Source: Acanthamoeba lenticulata
Taxonomy: Eukaryota > Discosea > Longamoebia > Acanthamoebidae
Assembly (NCBI GenBank): GCA_002179805.1
Contig: NAVB01001810.1
Span: 1 to 10,104 of the forward strand
Reading direction: 5' to 3'
Length of the DNA: 10,104 nucleotides
The notes beneath the pieces were generated by a model that did no database searches, had not been told where the DNA came from, and worked only from the letters and a program-made list of their open reading frames with translations. Below are positions 1-8,483 of this stretch, piece by piece (position 1 is the stretch's first letter; the number at the start of each line of letters is the position of its first letter). The translations under genes and the position numbers were made by a program.

Positions 1-3000
1 CTGGAAGCGCGAGGCCATGACGTCAGGCACCTTCTTAAAGTCATTGGCAATTTTGACAAACTCCTCCCGCTCCTTCTCTCGCTCCCACTCGGTCAAGTTA
101 TCTGCCATCCCCCCCAAAGCCCCAAAAAGCCATCCCCGCCACGCACCAATCGCCATTTCGCACAGCAGCAGCAGCAAGATGAGAAGCAGAAGCATCAACA
201 TGACGGCCACGACCAAGCTCGGGCACACACACACACACACAGGAAACACACACACGCATGCACGCGGGAAGAGCGCTGGACAGACGCAGGGATGGGAGGT
301 AGTACTACCGTAGTGGGCGGGGAGGGGAGGGGCGGGCTGCCCCGATTGGAGGAGCAGGAACTGGCGGAACCGCATCTGCTTGGCCGGCTCCGATGCGAAT
401 CGGTGGTAGGAGGCCGCTTGCCCCATGGCCTCCGTCTCACTACACCCCAAAAACCCCATCCCCCCCCACCCCCGTCATCACAGCAGCAGCAGCACGCAGG
501 TGGGTTGAAAAGCAAACAAAGCCAGAAAGAGAAAGAGAGAGGTTGGGGGGGGGGGGAAGGAGAGAGAGAGAGAGAGAGACAAAGAGAGAAAGAGCATTGT
601 CGGGGAGCATCTCCTGTCACGGGATTTGGGGAGAAGGGAGGAGGTCTGATGAGATCCATATGAGGGGGGCACCTCTCGCTCTTCTCAAAGCGGTTCTTGA
701 GGCCCATGAGGCGCTCCCGATCAGCCGAGGAGACCAGCTCGAACACGGAACCGGCGTGCTCCGTGCGCGCCATGTGGGGAGCCGGGAGGGGCGCCTCGCC
801 CAGCATCTCCCCGCGCTTGTCCGCAGTCATCCGCGGGGCGTTTGCGTCCGCGTCTAAGACGTCACCAGGGTTCCATGTACATAGGTTTAGTTTATGTGCC
901 GATGGTTCCGCCATGTGGTGCGGAGCGGAGCGGACGGGAGCGGAGAGAGGGAAGCCATTGGAGGGGGGGAGGGGGGAGGAGGAGGTCGCGGCGCACCGGC
1001 AGAATAGAGGGACGTGTCAAAGTAGTGGAACGGGCGGTAGTCTGACGGCACCGTGGGTGGAGGGAACCACTTGGCCGGCACCAAGCGCTGCGACGAAGGG
1101 CGGAAGCCTCGCAAGCACGCTGCGCTCTGGGTCCCACTCTCCTCGTCGTCATCGCCACCCCGCTAGCGGCCGCCACCACCGATCCGCCCAGCAGGAACGT
1201 ATCCCCCCCCCGTGTGTGTGTGGTGTGTGTGTGTTGGTTCAACGGCGGATTGGATCCAACTTGGGTCGATTGAGGGAGGAGGAGGGGGAGGAGGAGGAAG
1301 GAATGGAGCCGGGCGTATACCCCCAGACCAGCTGCGCGGGAGGGCCCGTCGTAGAGCTCCCGGTCGTACTCTTCCACTGTGGCAGCCCCCAACCCCCCAC
1401 ACCCAAGGAGATGCGCCACCACCACGACAACGACGGTGATTTGATTGATGACGATCAGCATTGGGGTTGACGGGTTGGGGGGGGGGAGGATGATGATCCT
1501 AAATGAGACTCCCCCCTCCTCCTCCTCCTCCTCCTCATCGAAGCTCCAGCATGTTGAGGAAGGAAGGAAGGACGGAAGGAAGGAAGGGGAAGGATTGAGG
1601 ATTACGATTGGAGGGGATTTGGGAGAGAGGGGAGGGAGGAAGAGGATGGCACACGGTGGTCGTGGGAGTAGATGTGGCTCTCGGCGCTTTCGAAGGCGCC
1701 CACCCCGAATCCGCCATGCCCGTGGGCCTTCCCGCTCAGGAGGGCGCCGATGGTGGCTCGCCCGCCTCCGCCTCCCAAAGGCTGCTCGGCAGGTGCGCGT
1801 GCCCCTGCACCCACGCGCGCCCGACCTGGTGTGAGGCACACGAGATTGCGGAAGCACCCAAAAGAAGAAGGAAGTAGATGTGGCGCGTGTGTGTGTGTTT
1901 CTCGTACCGCGCATTTCGGGAGCCGAGTGGTAGGGGTCGTAGCCCAGCCCGTAGAAGTTGGTCTTGGCGTCGAACACCACCGTCTGCGCCCAAATCAACC
2001 CGATGCGCCGATCAGAGAGATGGGCAGAATGGTGTGAACATGGCATAAAATCTCCGAGAGATGAAGAGAGGGGAGGGGGGGGAGGAAAGGGAACTGCGAG
2101 AGAAAGAGAGAGAGAGAGAGGAATGAGTGCCTCCGTGTCGGTTGGCGGGAGGGTGTGCAGCAGATCGTCGTCGCCATCCCTCGCATCCTCCTCGTCATCG
2201 ACTTCTTCATCTTTCTCGGCAGAACCGCGGAGCTCATCGAGCGAAATGGCGAGACCGTACACGCGCTTGGGGGCTGCGGTGGGCTCTGCCTTTGGCTCCG
2301 ACGGCGCCTCTCTCCCGCCCGGGGCGACAGCCTTGTGGCGCGGGCCACGTCGGCGAGCCACACGCGGCCCAACGCCCTGGCCCTCCCGCCAACCCATGAG
2401 CCGGAGGAGCTTGATCCCTGCCACAGCCAACGATAAAAAAGAAAAAGTGAATGAGCGTAACATTCCGATCAATTAAATAGCGCTGGTGGCGGGGAGCAGC
2501 AGCAGCAGCAGCAGCAGCTTGAGGGGCGAGCAAGCAAGGGGACATAAGGATGCGAGAGGGAACAGCCACCAAGCGGGCATGAGCCATACCGATGGGCGAG
2601 TTGGCAGGAGCGATGAGGTCTGCCGGGAGGAATCCCGCGATGTTGCCGCCCGCCACGGCGGGCATGGTCTGTGACGCAACACGCATGGCTTTGGCATCGC
2701 CCTCGGCCTCTCCTGCTCCTCCTGCTCCAGCGAAGCTCTTAAACTCGTCCTTCATACCCACGGCCCGCCCGCCCGACATAGAGTCCTGCGCGCCCGCCAG
2801 TGACCGGCGTTATGTAAACTAAATGGACGGCCGCGCGGTGGGAGAGGACCGCCGCATACGGAAAAGTCGTCATCATCCATGAAGTCCTCGGCACGTTGCT
2901 GATGGGTGGCGCGCTGGGAGCGCGATGACACAAAGGTAGAGGGCGCCCAGCCTTCCTTGGACCCCACTGTGTTGAAGTAGCCGGCAGAGAACCCGCCCGT

Positions 3001-3302
3001 GAAGGCCCCATGAAACCGTCGCCGCCCCTGCTCGTCCGTCACCACCTGCTGCCACACTGCACCGCATGACCACACACAATTACACCAAGCCCCCCCACCC
3101 ACAGGTGGAAGTGGAAGGCACGTTGAGATTACTGCTCACCATTCTATTGGCATGAGGACGTGCCTGGCCCTGTGCGCTTATTGTCGGGCTTATCCGGATC
3201 CTCGGGCAAGAGAGCAGTGCCAATCAGTCGTCCACCAACTGGAGCAGCCTTGGGGTCGGCCCCATAGCCCCCGCGACGTCGCGCACCGCTTGTGTTGCTC
3301 AT
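1..3302 (-). CDS. GPATCH1: GPATCH1/TOUGH-type G-patch splicing factor, 5' part (11 exons; 3' end off the left edge)
   Basis: Ortholog of the conserved spliceosome-associated G-patch protein 1. Inferred exons (high to low coordinate): 3302-3164 or 3140, 3056-2860, 2785-2590, 2417-2131 or 2095, 1983-1908, 1804 (or 1825)-1655, 1376-1321, 1126 (or 1162)-997, 853-673, 439-309, 101-1. With the first-listed ends all phases close, giving 548 residues in the window. Family landmarks in order: the [20 protein letters not shown] block (DUF1604-type N-terminus, exon 2), [12 protein letters not shown] (exon 3), the G-patch with [13 protein letters not shown] (exon 4, about residue 178 on), NFYGLGYDP (exon 5), [19 protein letters not shown] (exon 6), EEYDREL (exon 7), [17 protein letters not shown] (exon 8), [10 protein letters not shown] (exon 9), [15 protein letters not shown] (exon 10) and [13 protein letters not shown] (exon 11). 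G-patches of this family are thought to stimulate DEAH helicases in the spliceosome. ATG 3302 is preferred; an in-frame ATG at 3359 would add 19 residues. The donors of exons 1 and 4 are unclear. Family assignment is firm; exon ends are less so. Confidence 0.9.
224..241. repeat. (CA)9 microsatellite in the GPATCH1-like intron 102-308
   Basis: Nine CA units, followed after a short interruption by more CA-rich sequence up to about 255. The tract lies wholly within an inferred intron, so length change should not alter the protein. Confidence 0.9.
545..579. repeat. G12 run followed by a (GA)n tract in the GPATCH1-like intron 440-672
   Basis: Twelve G residues at 545-556, then AAGG and GA repeats at 560-579. 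On the gene's coding strand this is a C/T-rich intronic tract. Runs of this kind are prone to length errors in sequencing and assembly. Confidence 0.9.
1377..1654. repeat. Purine/pyrimidine-biased intron with GGAA and TCC repeats
   Basis: The longest inferred GPATCH1-like intron. The plus strand carries a TCC tract at about 1519-1535 and GGAA/GGAC repeats at about 1558-1590, inside a longer purine-rich stretch running to about 1645. On the coding strand the intron therefore starts pyrimidine-rich and ends G-rich, with GGGGGGTTGGGGGCTGCC just before the acceptor CACAG. Confidence 0.75.
2095..2120. repeat. (AG)n tract beside the doubtful exon 4 donor
   Basis: AG repeats at about 2105-2120 read as CT repeats on the coding strand. 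They lie between two candidate donors of exon 4, a GC donor after 2131 and a GT donor after 2095. If the second is used, the repeat is translated as alternating Leu/Ser and becomes a length-variable part of the protein. Confidence 0.7.
2495..2518. repeat. (AGC)8 trinucleotide repeat in the GPATCH1-like intron 2418-2589
   Basis: Eight perfect AGC units, read as GCT on the gene's coding strand. The tract lies inside an intron with good splice sites on both sides (G|GTATGG and GTGGCAG|G), so it is not expected to be translated. Confidence 0.9.
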
Positions 3303-3446
3303 CGCTCTGCTGTTTCCCGAGCTGTGCGAAAAGGCAAAGTTTCTTCTTTCTTCTCGCATTTTTCTGCGATTTTCTTCGCGCCAAGAAGAGAAATCGGGAC
3401 TAAACAAACGCTCAAACAAAAACGCCAACAAACAGGGGTGAGGGAC
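3303..3446. promoter_or_regulatory. Head-to-head intergenic region, probable bidirectional promoter
   Basis: Only 144 bp separate the start codons of the divergent GPATCH1-like gene (minus, ATG at 3302) and the ankyrin gene (plus, ATG at 3447). Both promoters and both 5' leaders must therefore lie here or overlap the genes. The plus strand is T-rich over about 3340-3375 and A-rich over about 3401-3433, in contrast to the GC-rich exons. I see no convincing TATA box. A TTCGCGCCAAG element at 3375-3385 resembles an E2F/DP site, but one match is weak evidence. The start codon context of the ankyrin gene, GGGACATGGCC, is good. Confidence 0.55.
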
Positions 3447-5830
3447 ATGGCCATGGCGTACCACCCCAGTCTACGCTCGCCCTTCCCTACCATCGCTGCG
3501 ACCGGCGCGCCGGCTGCCAACTCCGGCGTCGAAGCGGTCGAGATGCCAAGCACTACCACACCCCCCGTCAAACGCAATCTCTATGTGCGCTCTCTGCCTC
3601 AGGTAACGTTCGTTTCTTTCTTGTCTGCGGACCACGGACACCGTAGCGCGAGGTTCTATGCAGCGGCAGCAGCAGCCGCATGCATCACCACCGGGACGAG
3701 ACTGTGCCTAACGGACCGCTTGCTCGTCCGCCGGCGGGAATAGGAAGCACGCCGAGGCAATCTGGCTGCGGTGAAGCAGCTCGTGGAGGAGCAGGGTGCG
3801 CGCCTCGATGAAGAGGTCGTGGGCGAAACGGCCCTCCACTTTGCGTGCTTCTATGGGCACCTGCCAGTCGTTGCCTTTTTGCTCTCACGGCCTGAATGCC
3901 GCCTCAACAAGCGCAATCTGGGCGGTAGGTGCACCAGGCTTCTCGCATCTCCCTCTTCCTCTTTCGCCCCACCAGCTGCATTTTTTCTTTTTCTTCTTCC
4001 TCTCCTCCTTCTCCGCCCTGTCTCTGGCTCTGTAGCGCGAGGTGTCGCACGTGGTGACAACATGATCCTCCCCCCTCCCTCGGGGGGGAGGGGGCGGGTT
4101 GATGGGCGGGTTGGTGGGCTCTAGGCAACACGCCGCTCATGCGGGCAGTGGAGAACGGCCACACGGCTGTCGTCGCGCTCCTGCTTGAGACCGCCAAGCA
4201 GCGTCAGCGCCCGATCGCCAAGCGTCGGAACATGAAGGGGGAGACCGCCCTCCACAAGGCCGCCGTTACGGGTACTTCCTCCTCCACCCCCCCCCCTCTC
4301 CTCCAACTCGATCCGCCCACTCCCACGCCGGCGATTCAATCTCGCCGCCAAGGACGAGGAGCCAAGCATGAGCTTCTCCATCCAACCGCCGCGCCGGATC
4401 CGGGGTCACACACACACACACAGCTGATCCCCACCGGCAATCACCGGGGTGCATCCTTCGCACGGGCGCGTGCGCTGGACTGGACGCGTGTGGGCGGGGG
4501 GGGGAGCAGGAAACGTGGAAGTGGCGCGCTTGCTCGTGGAGGAAGGGGGCGGATGCGTGGAGATCAGCGCTCGCATCCATCCCGACCATGGCGGAGACTC
4601 GCCTCTCCATGTGGCGGCAGAGCGCGGCCATTGGGACATGGTGCGCTATCTCCTCTCCATCCGAGATTCCTCTGCCGCCGCCGATGAGTCGGCCGAGCCG
4701 ACGATTCAACCGCCAGTGCCAGCCTCTGAGCCCCTCGCCGCGTCGACGTTTACAGCGTCTGCCACACGCACCAGTGCGCGGCCATTCCCCCATGAGCGTC
4801 AAATTCAAAATTGTTGTTGCTTGTGTTTGTGCTTGTGCTTTCTAACCTCACTTCCTGCCCATGGGCGCGTGCACGTGATGCAGCGATCCCACGTCCTTTG
4901 CAGCGAGCAGGTCACGGGATGACGTCCGCTAGCTCGGTCACACCCAAGGTGCAGAGACGAGCCAACGTCGCACAGCTCGATCTGCGCAACACGAAGGGAC
5001 GCACACCGGCTCACATGCCGATCGTCTCTGGCAAACGGTACTTTTTTTCAAAAGGCCGCCGCTCTTAAGTTCGTCATTTTGGAAAGAAGAGAAGGGGGGG
5101 GGGGGTGACACGAAAGCGAAGAAGAGCGTTACGCGGAAATGCACGCACAAACACATACCCACCACACATACCCACCACACACACGCAAAGGGATATGGAC
5201 GAGAGCGAGCGCTTGGTCGGACTGAGGCTGCTGGCTGAGGCGGGAGCCGATCTTAACGCACGGGACAGCTCGGGTCGTACGCCGCTGCATTGGGCGGTTT
5301 TTGCCAACTACGTGCGCCTGGTGGCCTACCTTCTGAGCTTGGGCAAGGCACGCGTGGACGCCTCCATCGTCGACGTGTGCGAATACACGGCGGCACACAT
5401 TGCCGTCAACCGGGTTCGTCGGAGCATCATGATTGCCCTTGCGTCTTGCGCGTCTCTCCCCTTACCCCACGCTCTTGTCTTCATACGGGGGGGGGGGGCG
5501 GCACTTGCATGGATGGAGCAGGAGCATGAGCAGATGGCTCAGGTGCTCGACCTCTACCACGCGGACGAGCCCTGGGAACACGCTCTTGCGCGCCTCGTGC
5601 AGCGCGCTGAGAGCGACGAGAGAGTCGCCGTTCACGGCACAGAAGAGGCCGCAGCGGCAGGGGGCCCCAAACGACGGAGGAAAAGTGTGCGACGAGATCC
5701 GGACACGGAGGAGGTCGTGAGTGGCGAGCAGGAAGGGTGCCTCCCGGCCGTGGCGGACAGCGCCGTCAAGCGGCGACGCACCTCCACCCGCTCGTCGGCC
5801 AGACGGCAGCCAGCCGACAACGGAGCGTGA
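3447..5830 (+). CDS. Ankyrin-repeat protein with basic nuclear-localisation-like C-terminus
   Basis: Inferred exons: 3447-3602, 3744-3924, 4125-4271, 4510-(4715 or 4773), (4904 or 4884)-5037, 5191-5413 and 5522-5830; junction phases agree. About 50 N-terminal residues lack a recognised domain. Roughly seven ankyrin repeats follow: EARRGNLAAVKQLVEEQGA, GETALHFACFYGHLPVVAFL, GNTPLMRAVENGHTAVVALL, GETALHKAAVTGNVEVARLL (its loop created by the exon 3-4 junction), GDSPLHVAAERGHWDMVRYL, then GRTPAHMPIVSGK and GRTPLHWAVFANYVRLVAYL. A last repeat is YTAAHIAVNR joined to EHEQMAQVLDLYHADEP. A Ser/Pro/Thr-rich insert of about 40-60 residues splits the array after the fifth repeat. The tail has basic clusters PKRRRKSVRR and VKRRRTSTRSSARR, suggesting nuclear import. 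Ankyrin arrays bind proteins; the partner cannot be read from sequence. IkB/Bcl-3-like architecture is possible but no diagnostic motif is seen. First ATG of the open frame; TGA at 5828-5830. Confidence 0.85.
4067..4091 (+). repeat. Perfect 9-bp GC hairpin near the 3' splice site of ankyrin-gene intron 2
   Basis: CCTCCCCCC at 4067-4075 is the exact reverse complement of GGGGGGAGG at 4083-4091, with a 7-nt loop. The stem sits about 33 nt upstream of the acceptor CTCTAG at 4119-4124, inside intron 3925-4124. It could cover or replace a polypyrimidine tract. Any role in splicing is inference. Confidence 0.8.
5094..5104 (+). repeat. Poly-G run in ankyrin-gene intron 5
   Basis: Eleven or twelve G residues within intron 5038-5190. 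The same intron continues with ACACA/CCCACCACAC repeats at about 5145-5183. Both are non-coding under the inferred model. Confidence 0.8.
5487..5498 (+). repeat. G12 run in the short stopless intron 6 of the ankyrin gene
   Basis: Twelve G residues within the proposed 108-nt intron 5414-5521. If the intron were retained, the run would encode Gly residues and any slippage in it would break the reading frame. Confidence 0.85.
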
Positions 5831-6279
5831 CGCACCCGCGCCAACGGCCGTACGACGCGGAGACAATTAATGACGGCTGTTGCCGCTCACGAACTCCGTA
5901 GCGTGCTGGGCACGCGCGAAAATCAAAATCGCCATGCGCCAATCGGGCGTTGCAAAGTAAAGAGAAAACTACAGGGAAAGCCACTCACCGCAAACCGGCG
6001 CTTATCTTTCCGGCGTGCTGTCAGCCCATTGGCTCATGCGCATCTCGCGAGACCGCGAACAGCGGGACCGGACTATTCTCGGGGCCCCGGCCACGGTAGG
6101 CGTGCCTCGGAGGCCACCACAACAACACAAGACCACCAACACAACACAGTAGTCGTACGAGGAGCTTGTTCCTCGCGCCCGAGCTTGCTTGCAAGTGGAC
6201 ACCCCCTATATCCCGAGAGGTCGCGCTTTCTAGATTTAGTTCGCCTGGTCTGCACCCACGAGCGGACAGCTTCGCACAA
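5831..6279. other. Intergenic spacer with probable 3' UTR of the ankyrin gene and promoter/5' leader of the RFX gene
   Basis: These 449 bp lie between the ankyrin stop and the RFX start codon. Open frames cross it on both strands, but none shows a recognisable domain. A plain GTTGCC at about 5880 looks like half of an RFX X-box, but no inverted partner lies within a few bases. An AC-rich stretch runs at about 6114-6147. No RNA gene or mobile element is visible. Confidence 0.5.
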
Positions 6280-8483
6280 ATGGCGGACGCACAGTTTCAC
6301 GACGCGCCGGCCGTCATCGCCTGGTGCCCCCTCCCCTCCTCTTCCTTGTGAGCGGAGTGAGAAGCTTTCCACCCCCCGCCCACACCACTTGCGCTTCTTT
6401 GCCACCCCATCGGCGCCAGAAGGGCTGGTGCTGGCCGGAGATAAGAAGAGATAGCACTCCCGTTCCCCCCCCCCCACAAACCGGAAAGAATGAAGGAAGG
6501 GCTGCTTGCTCACCGCCGGTGCCTCTCCCTTGCTGGCTCCTCACTCCGGCAGGCTGCGGGAGAACTACAAGCTCGGCAAGCAAGGCCATCTCGAAAAGGC
6601 CGCGGTCTATCAGCACTACAGCGACGCGTGCCTTGAGCGCAACTGCCGAAGCGTCATGTCGCCCACGTACGTGATCATGCATTCTCCGCTTTTGTCCTTT
6701 TTTTTTTTTTCCCCCTCTCACGGTGTTGATGAGGACGAGTACAGCCGTTGCCGATGGGCTGGCGTGGGGGATGTTTGTGTTGTTGCTTGTAATTGAAAAA
6801 AGCGGACCTGGTATCTAATGTTGTGGAGCGCGCAGGTACTTTGGGAAGCTGGTGAAGCGAGCGTTCCCCGGGATCAAGGACGTGCGCAAGGGACCGCGCG
6901 GCCACGTGAAACAGTGCTACGCCCTGCTCAAGAAGCGCAATCTGGCCAAGGAGCACAAGCTCCGCTTAGCCGAGCGCCTCCACAACCTCATCGACCTGCC
7001 TCTCGGGGCAGCCGAGGCGGGAGGCCTGCCCCGCTCCTCCTCCTCCTCCCCCTCCGCGCCCGGGAGCGCTGCGCCGCACCACCACCACCACCACCACCAC
7101 CCGAGTTCCCAGTCCGGGAGCTGGCCCGCGGCCAAGATTGAGGACGAAGACGACGTGGAGCTGCACCAGCATCGCCTTCACCACCTCCTCCTGCATCCCC
7201 ATCACCACCAGCAGCATCGTCATGACGGCGAGCTAGGCGGCGGTGGTTCCTATGGCGATGCTTTCCCTCCTCCTTACCAGTCCCATCCGCACCACCACCC
7301 GCAGATCCCCGGGCTTTCTTCCTTTCCCCCTCCTCATCCTCACGCTCCTCCCTCGGAGGGGTTCAACAACCACCACCAGCAGCAGCACCAGCAGCACCAG
7401 CAGCACCAGCACCTGCAGCACCACCAGCAGCAGCAGCATGACCCACAAGCATACGCGCTCCATCACCCGTACCCGCTCCAGCAGCACCACCAGCAGCACC
7501 ACCACCAGCAGCACCAGCCATGGCGGCGAAGCCCCGAGGCCTGGGCGCGCACAGCTCCGGATATCGCCGCCTCCGCCGCGGCGGCAGCTACCACCACGAC
7601 GACGACGGCGACGAGGTCTCCCGGTTCGGGCAGCGGAAATGACGACGATGATGATGATGATGATGGAGAGCGGACGGAGGAGCCGCGGACAACCGATGGC
7701 CGTTTCCTTCTTGGGCGGCGTCGTGTGCTGGCGCGAGAAGAAGAGGAGATCCTGTCTTCTCCGGCAAGCATGGGCCACTCCTCTTCCTCGCCTTCCTCCG
7801 CGGCCGCCGTCGTATCGTCATCGGCTCCCGGTGGTGGTGGTGGTGATCCTTTAGGCTCCACCCGCTCAGCCGCGACGTGGCCCGTGACCGCAGCAGCCGC
7901 CGCCGCTATGGGTAGCCTCGTGGCCTCGTCTGTGTTTCCCGGTCCTTCGAACGCCTCGCCGCCCTTCCAGCACTACCAGCACCAGCATCATCAGTACCCG
8001 TATCTTCCGCACTCGTCTGTGCCCTCGCAACAGCAGCAGCAGCAGCAGCTCCTGCCCACCGCACCGCCTATGGTGCACCTCCATTACCATCAGCAGCTGG
8101 CCGCTGCCTACGCCGCGAATCCCTTTGCCTATGGCAACCCGCCGTCGTCACCTCATCAGGGTCTGGCTCATCAGCAACCTCACTCAGCGCTGCTGCCCTC
8201 GTCATCGTCGCCGAACCATCAGCTGTTTCCTCATCGAGCAGTCACCTCCTCTCTCTCCTCTTCCTCCTCCTCCTCCTCCAACTGCATTTCACCTCCGTCC
8301 GCCGGCTCGTCGTCTGGGCGATCGCCATCGCCCACACTGGCGGGGCGCTCCTCGCCAGAACCGGCGGTGAGCAGCAAGGGGACCACCAGCCTGCCACCGC
8401 CCAGCGGACACTCCGTTGGCACAGCGAGTTCTCCGTCGGTCGGATATATCCTGGAGCTCTTTGATCGCGAGCCCCGCAAGTGA
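6280..8483 (+). CDS. RFX-type winged-helix DNA-binding protein with long low-complexity tail
   Basis: Three exons are inferred: 6280-6323, 6553-6666 and 6836-8483. They total 1806 nt, exactly 601 codons plus TGA. Exon 1 encodes MADAQFHDAPAVIA plus TG of Trp15; exon 2 supplies the G and continues LRENYKLGKQGHLEKAAVYQ; exon 3 resumes TYFGKLVKRAFPGI. Residues ~8-88 follow the RFX DNA-binding pattern: W-L-x-x-N-Y, a Y-x-x-Y turn, F-G-K-L-V, F-P-G, then R-x-G-x-R-G-x-x-K-x-x-Y. RFX factors bind X-box promoter elements in the nucleus. The remaining ~510 residues are low complexity: His8 (134-141), a long His/Gln block (about 180-280), Asp8 (about 323-330), and Ser, Ala, Pro and Gln runs. None of the extended RFX dimerisation regions is recognisable. 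Start: first ATG in the open frame, context ACAAATGGCG, and the only exon found that supplies the needed phase-2 TG. The fold is confident; target specificity is unknown. Confidence 0.9.
7077..7525 (+). repeat. CAC/CAG trinucleotide-rich coding region (His/Gln tracts) in the RFX gene
   Basis: A perfect (CAC)8 at 7077-7100 encodes His8. Imperfect CAC/CAG arrays at about 7371-7437 and 7480-7518 encode mixed His/Gln blocks. The codons are largely CAC and CAG rather than CAT and CAA, so the DNA itself is repetitive and probably length-variable between strains. Confidence 0.9.

Noticed and set aside
195..914. Minus-strand open frame of 239 residues read as one exon
   Set aside because: It contains the real block DKRGEMLGE to RFEKSER, then enters an intron of CT, poly-C and GT repeats; the next true exon continues in another frame with a matching phase-2 junction.
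892..2472. A 526-residue uninterrupted minus-strand open frame as a single gene
   Set aside because: Only its first ~90 residues and a few later islands match the G-patch protein. The frame runs through at least four introns made of CT, TCC and GT repeats, and family-conserved blocks lie in other frames. Stop-poor GC-rich repeats explain the length.
3144..3464. An upstream start for the GPATCH1-like protein at or beyond 3359
   Set aside because: An in-frame ATG at 3359 exists, but the added residues fall in the shared promoter and lack family similarity; ATG 3302 lies close to the expected N-terminus. Kept as an alternative only.
5870..6454. A 194-residue plus-strand open frame between the ankyrin and RFX genes
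   Set aside because: It has no recognisable domain, its composition looks non-coding, and it overlaps the RFX first exon in another frame and most of its first intron.
7077..7525. A CRISPR-like or tandem-repeat array
   Set aside because: The periodicity is 3 nt, in frame with a His/Gln-coding exon, with no unique spacers; this is a eukaryotic genome.
7233..7854. Long open frames antisense to, or out of frame with, the RFX tail (Val/Leu-rich, Arg/Thr-rich)
   Set aside because: They are shadows of CAC/CAG/GAC trinucleotide repeats, which are open in all frames. They have no domain or start context, and the RFX frame is fixed by its N-terminal domain.
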